From CAZUGA01 sp964619885 (GTDB taxonomy: Bacteria; Pseudomonadota; Gammaproteobacteria; Methylococcales; UBA1147): a stretch of 64,000 bases of DNA. Of the stretch, positions 44,301 through 53,678 are shown piece by piece. The notes under the pieces are model-generated. The model did no database searches. It saw nothing but the letters and a program-made list of their open reading frames with translations, and was not told the origin of the DNA. Each line of letters opens with the position of its first letter. Within the stretch, counting starts at the first letter, position 1. Location of the stretch: NCBI GenBank assembly GCA_964619885.1, contig CAZUGA010000016.1, positions 24,154-88,153 of the forward strand, given 5' to 3'. A program made the translations under genes and the position numbers.

Positions 44301-45129
44301 CTGGCATTGCCGTGTTTTTATTTTTCCAGACGGATGGTTCCTCACTTAATCTTTCGCAATCGGCAATCTGCTCACATCGTTGGATTTTTGGGGTCGGGGT
44401 TTCCAGCAGTGTTAAATGGATCCGTTGACGTATCTTTTGCAGTTCTCCGGATTGATGCATGTTATGCAAAACAGCTTCAATTTTGGGCACCCAATCAAGA
44501 TTTTTTCGATGGAGATAGTGGAATAGTTTGAAATGCATTAGCGCTGGTTCCATGACATTGATGGCGCTATGATTGTGCTTACGAATGGATATTAATCCGT
44601 TTATTTTGGGTGCTACGGCAACATCAATACGCCCGCCGTCCAACATCTTGAAAAGCGATTGATAGCGGCTAACCAGGTCGCGGTTCATGCCGACGGTATT
44701 GTTTTCGGCGAATTTAATACCGCGAATTAGTCCGATTCGGTATGGCCGCAGACTGTCCCATCCTTGGGGTTGAAAGCGGATCGAACGGGTAAAAGCGACC
44801 GCTTCTAGAACGTTGATCGCAGGTTGCACCTGGATCAGATTGACATAGTTGTGTTTAATCGCATCGACCCGTTGAATCTCGCCGTCGACTAAGCCGCGGT
44901 TTGCCAAGCGTATCGCGCGTTCCGCCGGGTATTTCTTTATGACCAGATTGATATTTAGTCTACCGTAAGCTTCGCGCAACACGGTTTCGCTAACCGCTGT
45001 ATCCTCGCTGGTTTCGACTGTGACAAAGGTTAATTGTTGAGCCACGCACACGGTAGAATGGCCCAGAGATAGTAATAGAATACCTATCAGCGGTGTAGAC
45101 CCTGAGAAGAACTTCGCAACAGAAAACAT
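44290..45129 (-). CDS. periplasmic substrate-binding protein (SBP_bac_3-like)
   Basis: About 279 residues with a signal peptide (LIGILLLSLGHSTVCVA). The mature part resembles the family 3 solute-binding fold (REAYGRLNINLVIKKYP, AERAIRLANRGLVDGEI). ATG 45129 is chosen; a TTG at 45144 is the alternative. No transporter genes are nearby; the kinase gene overlaps its end, so it likely acts as a sensor accessory rather than in uptake. The ligand is unknown. Confidence 0.8.
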   Translation of the reverse strand: MFSVAKFFSGSTPLIGILLLSLGHSTVCVAQQLTFVTVETSEDTAVSETVLREAYGRLNINLVIKKYPAERAIRLANRGLVDGEIQRVDAIKHNYVNLIQVQPAINVLEAVAFTRSIRFQPQGWDSLRPYRIGLIRGIKFAENNTVGMNRDLVSRYQSLFKMLDGGRIDVAVAPKINGLISIRKHNHSAINVMEPALMHFKLFHYLHRKNLDWVPKIEAVLHNMHQSGELQKIRQRIHLTLLETPTPKIQRCEQIADCERLSEEPSVWKNKNTAMPDEI

Positions 45130-45364
45130 AGATAAACTAACCAAGCTATCAATATACCAACTCTACGCTGTGTGGCATGCCGCTGGCAAATTGGCGGCAA
45201 CGAATAATTTTGGTTGCAAAAATTTTTGCGGCGTAGAAATCTGATAGTCACTTTGGGATTATCGGTTACGAAAATCAAGCGTCCGATGAAAACTCGACCG
45301 ATCCAATTAGTGTCAATTAGCGATTAGAGTATCAATACTCTGTATCGAAAAGCGTAGAAATAGG

Positions 45365-45390
45365 AAAGCCACCGCAGATGCGGTGGCTTT
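45365..45390 (-). terminator. intrinsic terminator of the heme-binding-like gene
   Basis: A stem GCCACCGC/GCGGTGGC with an AGAT loop, flanked by AAA and TTT, lies 40 bases past the minus-strand gene's stop codon. The T tract is short on both strands. Confidence 0.75.
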
Positions 45391-45430
45391 ATAAGAAAGT
45401 AAAAAATGATGTAGAAATTATACGGTCTAA

Positions 45431-46252
45431 CTATCCGGCTTCGACTGTTCGTACAGGCGGCAGATTAGGTGCGATGGGTGATTCACCGACGCCACAGTCG
45501 GTATGTCCAAAACCACTTGGACTGATGATTTTGCCCTGCGATGCGAGACCCATATCGTAAATTATATTGTCAGGTCGAGCCGCATCGCCACTAACGCCAC
45601 CCGGCACATAGTCGAGTTCTAACGCTGCGCGAACTCTCCAGCCAAAATTATGGTCTTTACAAGAGGTATCGCCGCTAACGCCCAAGCCGCCAACCAAGAC
45701 ACCTTCTTCGTTGTAAAGCCCAAATCCACCACCGAATACGATCTGGCCTCCGATTTTTTGGAATCTCATTGGATCGTTGCGTTGACCATAACGTTCGGGG
45801 TGCCCCCGGTCTTTGTACACAACCGGAGTATTGGTTGGATTGCTGAATTGCAAACCCCAAAGGCTCCCGCCGGGTTGCCCGGATGCATAAAGGTTGGCGG
45901 TGGATAATGCGAGGGCTGGGAGGCTATAAGCATTTGCGGTATAGGCTTTGGCAGTTGCAATAATTCTGCTGCCAGGCCACTGGTCTCCCCGATCCTCGCC
46001 GGTAAAGGCAACAGCGCATACGTAACCATCTCTATTGACGACGGTTCCCCACATGTTAAGACCAAACCCACCATTTGCGGCTTGATCCGTTGCACCGGAT
46101 GCATCTAGCGCATTTTTGAGTTGTTTCCAAGACGGTAGGGAATTACAAGCTCTTCTACTAATATTGCTGCCATCAGCGAATGCACTGCTGGAGACTAAAA
46201 GAAATAGAGAGATAAAAACGAAACACATTCTTGGCAAAAATTTTTTCGACAT
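45431..46252 (-). CDS. secreted GlcG/HbpS-family heme-binding-like protein
   Basis: 273 residues with a clear signal peptide (CFVFISLFLLVSSSAFA). The body matches the GlcG/HbpS (DUF336) fold, including ARIIATAKAYTAN-like helices and GGGFGLYNEEGVLVGGLGVS. HbpS binds heme and senses redox stress in Streptomyces; many members have no known ligand. A very strong AGGAGG precedes the ATG. Transcribed alone. Confidence 0.85.
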   Translation of the reverse strand: MSKKFLPRMCFVFISLFLLVSSSAFADGSNISRRACNSLPSWKQLKNALDASGATDQAANGGFGLNMWGTVVNRDGYVCAVAFTGEDRGDQWPGSRIIATAKAYTANAYSLPALALSTANLYASGQPGGSLWGLQFSNPTNTPVVYKDRGHPERYGQRNDPMRFQKIGGQIVFGGGFGLYNEEGVLVGGLGVSGDTSCKDHNFGWRVRAALELDYVPGGVSGDAARPDNIIYDMGLASQGKIISPSGFGHTDCGVGESPIAPNLPPVRTVEAG

Positions 46253-46560
46253 AAATCCTCCTTATTATTAATACCACGTTGTGATGTCGTAAACATATTC
46301 GGATATTGAAATATATCCTTGTACGTCAGCGCGTTTGGATGCAATATTTAAGCCACCAAATTTATAATTTTTGTTTTTCAAAGGAGTGTAAATATTCTAA
46401 GCCAGTCTCGTTTCTAGAGTACGGGTAAACTGTAAAAAATATTGACAGCACTCTTTTCCTGCCGGACTAGGTTTGCGAGATAATCATCAAGTTGCAATTA
46501 TCGACCTAGGGACCGTTGTGGGCATCAATGTGTAGATTGCAAAAGTGAATGCTTAGAATA
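46253..46560. other. gene-free interval upstream of the heme-binding-like gene
   Basis: About 308 bases that should contain the leftward promoter. I see no gene and no strong promoter pair. Confidence 0.45.
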
Positions 46561-46597
46561 AAAAGACCCCGAAGCAAAGGGGGTGGCTTCAGGGTCT
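46561..46597 (-). terminator. intrinsic terminator of polA
   Basis: On the minus strand AGACCCTGAAGC pairs with GCTTCGGGGTCT and is followed by TTTTT. It lies about 130 bases past the polA stop codon. Confidence 0.85.
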
Positions 46598-46729
46598 AAG
46601 ATTGCCCGGTTTTGGGGATTCCGGGGCTGTTGCCTACTCATAAGGGAGGAATAATGAGTAGAGGGCGCCGTTCCCGACGCTTGTTGATTCAGACCGGAAG
46701 CTTTTGCGAAAGTTCACGGACAATGATGT

Positions 46730-49447
46730 TTAATGCGCTTGGTCCCAATTGGTCCCGCTGCCGATGTCTACCAAAAGCGGTACGTCCAAAAGTGCGGCTT
46801 TGTTCATCGTTTGGCGAATCGTATCTGTGGCCGAATCCAATTGTTCATTTTGAATTTCAAACACCAATTCGTCATGCACCTGCATGATCATCTGCACTTT
46901 GGATTGTGATTCTTGTATCCATTTATCGACATCGATCATAGCCCTTTTTATGATGTCCGCTGCGGTTCCCTGCATAGGTGCGTTGATTGCAGTGCGCTCA
47001 GCATATTGGCGCCGCTGCGCGTTGCGCGAATGAATTTCAGGAAGGTACAAGCGCCGCCCGAATAAGGTTTCGACGTAGCCTTGATCGCGGGCCAGGGAAC
47101 GGGTGTTATCCATGTAGGTTTGTACGCCGGGGTAACGTGCAAAATAGACATCGATGTAAGATTGCGCTTCACCGCGCGGGATCCCCAATTGCCGTGCTAG
47201 CCCAAAGGCGGACATGCCATAGATCAATCCGAAGTTGATTGCTTTGGCGGAACGTCGTTGGTCTTTACTCACTTCGTCCAATGACACGCCAAAAACTTCT
47301 GCCGCGGTCGCCTGGTGCACATCGGTGCCATCAGAAAATGCCTTCAGCAAATTTTCGTCATGCGAAAGGTGGGCCATGATTCTAAGTTCGATTTGCGAAT
47401 AATCCGCCGCGACCAGCGTGTAGCCGGACGGTGCGATAAAAGCTTGACGGATGCGCCGACCTTCTTCGCTGCGGACCGGAATGTTCTGCAGGTTTGGATC
47501 GGATGAAGACAAGCGACCGGTTGCCGCTATAGCTTGGTGGTAAGAGGTATGCACCCGGCCGCTACGCGGATTTATCTGCTCGGGTAACCGGTCGGTGTAG
47601 GTGGACTTTAGCTTACTCATGCTTCTGTGTTCCAGAATCAGTTTGGGCAATGGGTAATCCAGCGCGAGTTCCTGCAATACCGCTTCGGCTGTTGACGGTT
47701 GCCCCTTGGGCGTTTTCTTCAATACCGGCAATCCCTGTTTTTCGTATAGAATTTCCTGGATTTGCTTGGGTGAACCCAGGTTAAATTCCTGCCCGGCCTG
47801 GTCGTATGCGTCTTTTTCCAGTTCGGCCATGCGCGTGGCCAATTCTGTACTCTGCCGAGCCAGCATTTCACTGTCGACCAGCACGCCGTGTTGTTCGATT
47901 CGTGCAAGCACTGGGACCAAAGGTATTTCGATTTCTTCGTATAAGTTTTTAAGCGCTGGAATTGCTTCCATTTCCGGCCAGAACTTCTGGTGCAAGCGCA
48001 GCGTGATGTCCGCATCTTCCGCCGCGTACGGAACGGCTTGTTCCAATGGCACTTGCTGAAACGGGATCTGTTTGGCGCCTTTGCCGGCGACATCTTCGTA
48101 ATGGATTGTGTTTAGCCCTAGGTGTTTAAACGCTAAGGTATCCATGTCGTGGCGCGATCCGGTGCTGTTCAACACGTACGATTGCAGCATCGTATCGTGC
48201 CGAATCCCAGCCAGCTTGATCTGGTGATTGATCAACACATTGGCATCATACTTGAGATTTTGACCCACTTTTGCCTTGGCGGGGTCTTCCAGTAGCGGTC
48301 TTAAGCAGCTCAATACCGACGCCCTATCCAACTGTTGCGGGGCACCCGCGTAATCATGGCCGATCGGAACATAGGCCGCTTTACCCGGCTCTATAGCGAA
48401 TGAAACACCGACTACTTCGGCACTGGCGTAATCCAGACTTGTCGTTTCTGTGTCGAAGGCGAATAGCTCGGCGTTCTGTAATTTCTGAATCCAGTGGTCA
48501 AATTCGGTTTGGCTCAGTATGGCCTGGTAGTTTGCCGAATTATTGTCATCGGTGTTAATCGTGGTTTGACTTGAAGTCACTGTAGGGCTGCTGTCCAGTT
48601 GTCTAAGCCACGACGAAAATTCCAATTCCAGTAGCAAGTTACGCAAATTAGGCTTATCGGCATCGGTACGCTTAAGTTGGTGGATACCCAGCGGTATCTC
48701 GACGTCGCACTTGATCGTGGTCAGTTGTTGTGACAACGGTATTTGTTCGATGCTGGCGCGCAAATTTTCACCCACTTTTCCTTTAATCTCCTCGGCGCAA
48801 GCGACCAGATTTTTGGCCGTACCATATTGGTTCAGCCATTTAGAGGCAGTTTTAGGGCCCACTTTGGGTACGCCGGGGATATTGTCAGAAGTGTCACCGA
48901 CCAAAGCCAGATAGTCGATAATCTGATTCGGATGTACCCCAAACTTCTTGTACACCCCATCGCTATCCAAACGAGTTTCGGACATGGTGTTTTCCAGCGT
49001 TACGCTATCGTTGACCAATTGGGCCATGTCTTTATCGCCGGTTGAGATGATGACCGACATACCTTCTGCGGTCGCTAGACCCGCCAAGGTGCCTATCACA
49101 TCGTCAGCTTCTACGCCTCGTTCGACGACCAACGGCAGACCCATAGTTCTGATCAGTTCGTGCAATGGTTTAATTTGCGTTTTAAGATCATCCGGGGTCG
49201 GCGGTCGGTTGGCTTTGTAGTCGGCGTATAAATCATCTCTGAAGGTCTTGCCGGGTGCGTCGAATACGACAATAAAATACGGTGTTGGGTACTCTTCCAA
49301 CATCTTCCTCAGCATATTGGAAACCCCGAGTATGGCACCTGTAGGTTGACCTTTCGAGTTATTTAACGGGGGTAGGGCGTGGTAAGCCCTAAAAAGAAAA
49401 GACGATCCGTCGACCAGAATAACCAGATTGTTTGCTTGCTCTGACAT
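46730..49447 (-). CDS. polA: DNA polymerase I
   Basis: 905 residues, close to the E. coli enzyme (928). The 5' nuclease domain (about 1-290) includes FLFRAYHALPP and GDTSDNIPGVPKVGPKTA. The 3'-5' exonuclease domain retains FDTETTS and YAAEDADIT. The polymerase domain contains DYSQIELRIMAHLS and QVHDELVFE with both catalytic Asp residues. All three activities are predicted intact. It repairs gaps and removes primers. It is transcribed alone and ends in a terminator hairpin. Confidence 0.98.
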   Translation of the reverse strand: MSEQANNLVILVDGSSFLFRAYHALPPLNNSKGQPTGAILGVSNMLRKMLEEYPTPYFIVVFDAPGKTFRDDLYADYKANRPPTPDDLKTQIKPLHELIRTMGLPLVVERGVEADDVIGTLAGLATAEGMSVIISTGDKDMAQLVNDSVTLENTMSETRLDSDGVYKKFGVHPNQIIDYLALVGDTSDNIPGVPKVGPKTASKWLNQYGTAKNLVACAEEIKGKVGENLRASIEQIPLSQQLTTIKCDVEIPLGIHQLKRTDADKPNLRNLLLELEFSSWLRQLDSSPTVTSSQTTINTDDNNSANYQAILSQTEFDHWIQKLQNAELFAFDTETTSLDYASAEVVGVSFAIEPGKAAYVPIGHDYAGAPQQLDRASVLSCLRPLLEDPAKAKVGQNLKYDANVLINHQIKLAGIRHDTMLQSYVLNSTGSRHDMDTLAFKHLGLNTIHYEDVAGKGAKQIPFQQVPLEQAVPYAAEDADITLRLHQKFWPEMEAIPALKNLYEEIEIPLVPVLARIEQHGVLVDSEMLARQSTELATRMAELEKDAYDQAGQEFNLGSPKQIQEILYEKQGLPVLKKTPKGQPSTAEAVLQELALDYPLPKLILEHRSMSKLKSTYTDRLPEQINPRSGRVHTSYHQAIAATGRLSSSDPNLQNIPVRSEEGRRIRQAFIAPSGYTLVAADYSQIELRIMAHLSHDENLLKAFSDGTDVHQATAAEVFGVSLDEVSKDQRRSAKAINFGLIYGMSAFGLARQLGIPRGEAQSYIDVYFARYPGVQTYMDNTRSLARDQGYVETLFGRRLYLPEIHSRNAQRRQYAERTAINAPMQGTAADIIKRAMIDVDKWIQESQSKVQMIMQVHDELVFEIQNEQLDSATDTIRQTMNKAALLDVPLLVDIGSGTNWDQAH

Positions 49448-49740
49448 CGTTGCTAATGCGTATTGTGGGCTCGTTCAAATTTATGCAAGGGTTGATCTGT
49501 GTTTGGGCTCTAATGAATATAAATTAAAACCGCATAACCCCGAAGGCAAAGAATACACGAAATGAATAAGCTGTGGGGAAAATTGACCGCGGCGAACTTG
49601 GGCGATGGGCCGAAGATTTAGAATCGGGAAAAGGATAGAAACAATTCGCTTAGCACTGACTTTTGGATGTCAGTCTGGTCGTGTTAGCAATTGAAAGGAG
49701 TCAATTGGCGAAGATTGCCGGGTTCTCTATTGTTCGATGC

Positions 49741-50178
49741 TTATTTCTGGGTCGTGTCTTCAGTCTGGCTGTAAACCATGTCTTGTAATTGGTCAGGCGT
49801 ATAAATCGGCAGTTTGGCAAATTTATAGTCGTCGATGTTATGTGTCACCAAACCGTTTATTTGAGTATGGAACCCGGACTGGTACAAAACCGCGTCTTCG
49901 AAATCCGCGTAATCCAATTCCACTGCTGATTTTAATACGGTACGATTGACTTCGGCAATGTTGAATATCTCCAGCAGGTTGTCTATAGCCAGCCGGGCCG
50001 CATATTTGCCGGTTGATTTGGTGATAAGGCAATCGATCGTGGTAATCGTTGTTGCGCACAAATAACCGTCGAAATGTTTATTTTCAACCGCGCTAAAAAG
50101 CTTGATGGCCGCGGTCGCGTTGGGTCGGCGGTCCAGCAGTATGTCGAGTACGACGTCAGTGCCAAATAAAATATTCAA
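49741..50178 (-). CDS. PIN-domain toxin (VapC-like)
   Basis: 145 residues of the PIN nuclease fold, with acidic residues at Asp12 (VVLDILLDR) and in DYADFEDAVLYQS. The first catalytic Asp expected in a DTN motif is Gly here (LFGTDVVLD), so nuclease activity is uncertain. The start overlaps the antitoxin stop as ATGA. Family role: tRNA or rRNA cleavage when the antitoxin is lost. Confidence 0.85.
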   Translation of the reverse strand: MNILFGTDVVLDILLDRRPNATAAIKLFSAVENKHFDGYLCATTITTIDCLITKSTGKYAARLAIDNLLEIFNIAEVNRTVLKSAVELDYADFEDAVLYQSGFHTQINGLVTHNIDDYKFAKLPIYTPDQLQDMVYSQTEDTTQK

Positions 50179-50420
50179 AGGTATTTCTCAATTAGATGTT
50201 TTTTACAATCCTCTTCGCCGATGGATTTCGCGTCGAGGATGCCAATTAACGATTGTGTGATTGGCGGTATGGCGTTGTTCTCGTTGACCTGATCGGAAAG
50301 CGATAGAAAATATTCAGCGACCGTTTGTGATAAAGACTTGCCCTCTTTTTTGGCATGGTCCTTAGCCTGCTGGATCAATTCCTTGTCCATGCGAAGGGTT
50401 AATTTGCTATTCATATTCAT
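50175..50420 (-). CDS. ribbon-helix-helix antitoxin (DUF6364-like)
   Basis: 81 residues. The N-terminal part (SKLTLRMDKELIQQAKDHAK) is a ribbon-helix-helix DNA-binding fold, and the C-terminal tail should wrap the toxin. It is the first gene of the pair and would repress its own promoter. Could begin at Met1 or Met3. Confidence 0.85.
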   Translation of the reverse strand: MNMNSKLTLRMDKELIQQAKDHAKKEGKSLSQTVAEYFLSLSDQVNENNAIPPITQSLIGILDAKSIGEEDCKKHLIEKYL

Positions 50421-50844
50421 TGTCGTAAATCAAAGATATTTAGTCTAAGTATATTCTAGCCACGCGGGTTTTCAACGGGATCGTATGAATGTCGCATGCT
50501 GATTTGGGACTCTGGGTTTTATTCTATATCCAAATTCAGCAGGCCTGGGCATAGTAAAAGAAGCTAAGAAAGTGGGGGTTAATCATTGGAACTGGCTAGT
50601 ATTTCGTTGTCGAATTCGTCTGGAAAAGCAACAAAGCGAAGACCAAGGGCTTGGTTATATTCAAAATTGAAAACCGCAGCAGACCGGATTTTTCATCCAT
50701 AAGATAAATCTCCCTATGTTAAATTTATAGCAGGCGATTATATTTTGCCTCATTATGCGTCGCTTATGGTTGGTTTGCCAAGCGACTCTGTGCTACAACT
50801 GTCTAGAATTAAGGTTTCGCCTTGTTTAATCGAAGGAGTCTTGA
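50421..50844. other. intergenic region with a possible gene fragment
   Basis: 424 bases. On the minus strand a frame ending at 50579-50581 reads FNFEYNQALGLRFVAFPDEF without a proper start, after an in-frame stop near 50693. It may be the end of a decayed gene; the family is not recognised. Otherwise nothing is seen. Confidence 0.35.
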
Positions 50845-51159
50845 ATGATCATCACCAATATTGAAATTATTCCCGGTAGAACGGTCGTCAAACACTTAGG
50901 GATGGTGCAAGGCAATACGGTCCGCGCCAAGCACGCCGGTCGGGATATTATGGCGGGGTTTAAAAACATATTCGGCGGTGAGCTTAAGGGTTATACCGAG
51001 TTGTTGCAGGAATCTAGGGAGGAAGCGGTCGCGCGCATGGTCCAACAAGCTGAAGCCGTAGGTGCCAATGCGGTGTTAAATGTGCGTTTTTCCACTTCGT
51101 CCATCACCGCTGGCGCCGCGGAATTGTTTGCTTATGGTACCGCAGTAGTCCTGGAATAG
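50845..51159 (+). CDS. YbjQ-family protein
   Basis: A 104-residue soluble YbjQ/UPF0145-type protein, with the family's INTNIEIIPGR-like start (IITNIEIIPGRTVVKHLG) and VGANAVLNVRFST. The fold forms pentamers; a metal-binding role has been proposed but is unproven. AAGGAG precedes the ATG. First gene of a three-gene operon with a membrane YbjQ-like protein and an M48 protease. Confidence 0.88.
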   Translation: MIITNIEIIPGRTVVKHLGMVQGNTVRAKHAGRDIMAGFKNIFGGELKGYTELLQESREEAVARMVQQAEAVGANAVLNVRFSTSSITAGAAELFAYGTAVVLE

Positions 51160-51170
51160 GTGGACCGGTC

Positions 51171-51614
51171 ATGGCAAATTTTCTAATTTTTTTGGGCTTG
51201 CTGTTTCTGGGTTACGTGTTTGGCCAACTGGCCGAACACCGGCATTTCAAATCGATCCAACGGCGTGAGAAAGAATTCGCCAATGTGATGTGCTTCAGCG
51301 AGCGATTTCCACCCGATCCGTCAAGTATCACTGGTGTCGAGCTGGTGGTTGGCAGTGTTGTCATTTCGATCGATTATTTTAAGCGGGTTTCGGCCGGATT
51401 GAGAATGTTATTCGGTGGCCGTGTTGTGGCCTATGAATCATTGCTGGAACGCGCTCGCCGGGAAGCTATTTTGCGCATGAAGCAGGAAGCGGTTAACAAA
51501 GGTGCGGGATCAATTTTCAACGTCAAGTTGGAAACTTCATCCATTACCAAAGGGGCTGGGCAACAAATAGGATCGGTCGAGGTATACGTCTACGGCACAG
51601 CAGTAATTCGCTGA
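51171..51614 (+). CDS. membrane-anchored YbjQ-like protein
   Basis: 147 residues. An N-terminal helix (LIFLGLLFLGYVFGQLAE) anchors a C-terminal YbjQ-type domain (VELVVGSVVISIDYFKRVS, GAGSIFNVKLETS). It starts 11 bases after the first YbjQ gene and ends 12 bases before the M48 protease gene. A duplicate of the upstream gene that gained a membrane anchor is the simplest reading. Confidence 0.85.
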   Translation: MANFLIFLGLLFLGYVFGQLAEHRHFKSIQRREKEFANVMCFSERFPPDPSSITGVELVVGSVVISIDYFKRVSAGLRMLFGGRVVAYESLLERARREAILRMKQEAVNKGAGSIFNVKLETSSITKGAGQQIGSVEVYVYGTAVIR

Positions 51615-51626
51615 TATAGAAATAGG

Positions 51627-52484
51627 ATGAGCTACGAAAATCCTAAGATACCAGAAGGAATCAATGTTTCTAAGGAGCATCCGTTAAAGGAGTTTGGCTA
51701 TCTGTTTATTGGCGCGATTTTGATTGTCGTGGTGTTGGTGGTGGGCTTATCGATCAGCGCAAAGTATCTGGCTTCGTATGTGCCCTTCGAAACTGAATTG
51801 GCATTGAGCGGTTATGTGCAGGATGAATTGGGAAATATGCAGTCGTTGGATGCGGATCAGTTAAAGATCCAAGCCTACCTGCAGGACTTGGCTGACAAGT
51901 TGGCGGTGAGTCAGCATCTTCCCAAGGATTTTAAAATCACTGTGCACTATGTCGACGATGACTTGGTCAATGCGTTTGCGACGTTAGGGGGGCATGTTTT
52001 GATCTTTCGCGGCCTATTGCAGAAAATGCCGCATGAGAATGCGTTGAGCATGGTTATGGCACATGAAATTGCACACGTCAAGCATCGCGACCCACTGGTT
52101 TCACTGGGGCGTGGTGTGACAATCATGCTGTTGTTATCGACCGTAACCGGGTTTAGCGACAGCGGGTTTGTCGGTGATATGCTGGGTCAGGCGGGTATGG
52201 TCACAACTTTAAGTTTCGGCCGTGATCAGGAAACCGATGCAGATTCCGAGGCAATGGACACGTTGCAGAGGCAATACCATCACTTGGACGGCGCTGCTGC
52301 GCTTTTTGAATCATTACTCAAGCAGGAGCATGGCTATTCGCCGCCGGCTTTTTTGCGGACCCATCCGTTAACCCAAGATCGTATCGATCGTATCCACCAC
52401 AAAGCACGAGCCCTGCGCCCAAACGAGCCGATTGAAATGGTTGCGCTTCCGCCGATTGTTAGCCGCCTACAAAACCAAAAATAA
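51627..52484 (+). CDS. membrane-anchored M48 metallopeptidase
   Basis: 285 residues. An N-terminal helix (about 27-50) is followed by a peptidase M48 domain with HEIAH near 146 (MVMAHEIAHVKHRD) and the third zinc ligand in DADSEAMDTL. It ends in a soluble tail. HtpX-like family members remove damaged membrane proteins, but this one is more like the periplasmic or tethered Ste24-related type. Third gene of the YbjQ operon, which may supply partners or substrates. Confidence 0.9.
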   Translation: MSYENPKIPEGINVSKEHPLKEFGYLFIGAILIVVVLVVGLSISAKYLASYVPFETELALSGYVQDELGNMQSLDADQLKIQAYLQDLADKLAVSQHLPKDFKITVHYVDDDLVNAFATLGGHVLIFRGLLQKMPHENALSMVMAHEIAHVKHRDPLVSLGRGVTIMLLLSTVTGFSDSGFVGDMLGQAGMVTTLSFGRDQETDADSEAMDTLQRQYHHLDGAAALFESLLKQEHGYSPPAFLRTHPLTQDRIDRIHHKARALRPNEPIEMVALPPIVSRLQNQK

Positions 52485-52511
52485 GATTCCCCCGAATCAT
52501 CGCATGGGCGC

Positions 52512-53678
52512 TTAGGGCGCAGAATATACAACGCGGTAAACAACCCCGCTGTGATCATCGGAGATATAAATAGTGCCATCGGGCGCTTCAACGATATCGA
52601 CCGGTCGGCCAATCACAGTGTTATCTTGTTCGAAACCGTCAATAAAGTAATGTTCGGCAATTCGCTGGTCTCCGCTAAAGGTTAATGCAAGAACTTTGTA
52701 ACCAGATTTTTCCGAACGATTCCATGAGCCGTGCAGCGCAACCAGCGCCTTGCCGCGCCATTCATTGGGCAGATTATTGCTGCGCAAGAAGCGGAGGCCT
52801 AGTGGCGCCGAATGGGCGTCGAACGAAAATACCGGCGCGATGCTTTGTTCGACTTTTTCCGGGTTTTCTGCACCCAAATCGGGGTCCGCCACTTTGCCGC
52901 CATTGGCGTAGGGCCAACCATAAAAACCGCCCTCTACTATTAGATTAAGTTCTTCCGGCGGAAAGTCATCGCCCAAATAATCCCGCCCGTTCTCGACGCC
53001 GTACAACTTCTGAGTGCCGGGGCGCCAATCGAATCCGACAGTGTTGCGTAATCCGCTGGCATATATTTCAGGGTCACTGCCGTCTGGCTGAAAACGCATC
53101 ATCGTACCCCGGCGAGGGTCTTTTTCCACACAGACATTGCAGCTGGAACCAATCGTAAGATACATCAAACCATCGGGTCCAAACCGCAGGGTTCGGCTCC
53201 AGTGGTTTCCGCCGGCGGGTAAATCCGTAACAATTCGCTCGAAGCTGCCTTGGGTTTTACGCGTTTTAGAATCGAAGCGAATCCGGCCGATTGCGCCGGT
53301 TTCGGCAACGTACAACCAACCGTCGAAGATATCTATGCCATGCGGCTGATCCAACTCGGTGAGCAGATTTTTGCGATCATTGGGTCCCTTGCTGGGGTCA
53401 CTATTTTTTTGCAGCAACACAACGTTTCCTTCTTCCGGAAGGCTGACCAGCAGATCTCCACTATCGGTTAACCGCAAGATACGCGCGCCAGGCAGACCGG
53501 ACGCGTATACGCTGATAGCAAATCCTTTTTGCATTATCAGGTGTTCGTGCAACGATTTCTCGGTAGGCGGCTTGCCGTCTCCGAGGGGCGCGTTGAAACT
53601 AAATAACTGGGGCGCAAATGTCCATAGAATTGCACCGGCGATCAACAGTATTATCAAGTCGCGCACGAACCTATTCAT
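52512..53678 (-). CDS. PQQ-type sugar (sorbosone) dehydrogenase-like protein
   Basis: 388 residues with an N-terminal helix (DLIILLIAGAILWTFAP) and a six-bladed propeller of the glucose/sorbosone dehydrogenase family. LDQPHGIDIFDGWLYVAETG, NHWSRTLRFGPDG and HGSWNRSEKSGYKV fit the family. It is exported or anchored and may oxidise sugars in the periplasm; cofactor is not provable. The gene starts within the preceding hydrolase stop (ATGA), GAGGAG upstream. Confidence 0.86.
   Translation of the reverse strand: MNRFVRDLIILLIAGAILWTFAPQLFSFNAPLGDGKPPTEKSLHEHLIMQKGFAISVYASGLPGARILRLTDSGDLLVSLPEEGNVVLLQKNSDPSKGPNDRKNLLTELDQPHGIDIFDGWLYVAETGAIGRIRFDSKTRKTQGSFERIVTDLPAGGNHWSRTLRFGPDGLMYLTIGSSCNVCVEKDPRRGTMMRFQPDGSDPEIYASGLRNTVGFDWRPGTQKLYGVENGRDYLGDDFPPEELNLIVEGGFYGWPYANGGKVADPDLGAENPEKVEQSIAPVFSFDAHSAPLGLRFLRSNNLPNEWRGKALVALHGSWNRSEKSGYKVLALTFSGDQRIAEHYFIDGFEQDNTVIGRPVDIVEAPDGTIYISDDHSGVVYRVVYSAP

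Noticed and set aside
44300..44345. Longer start of the hybrid kinase (44345)
   Set aside because: The extra 15 residues are polar, precede the first membrane helix, and extend the overlap with the binding-protein gene. ATG 44300 fits better.
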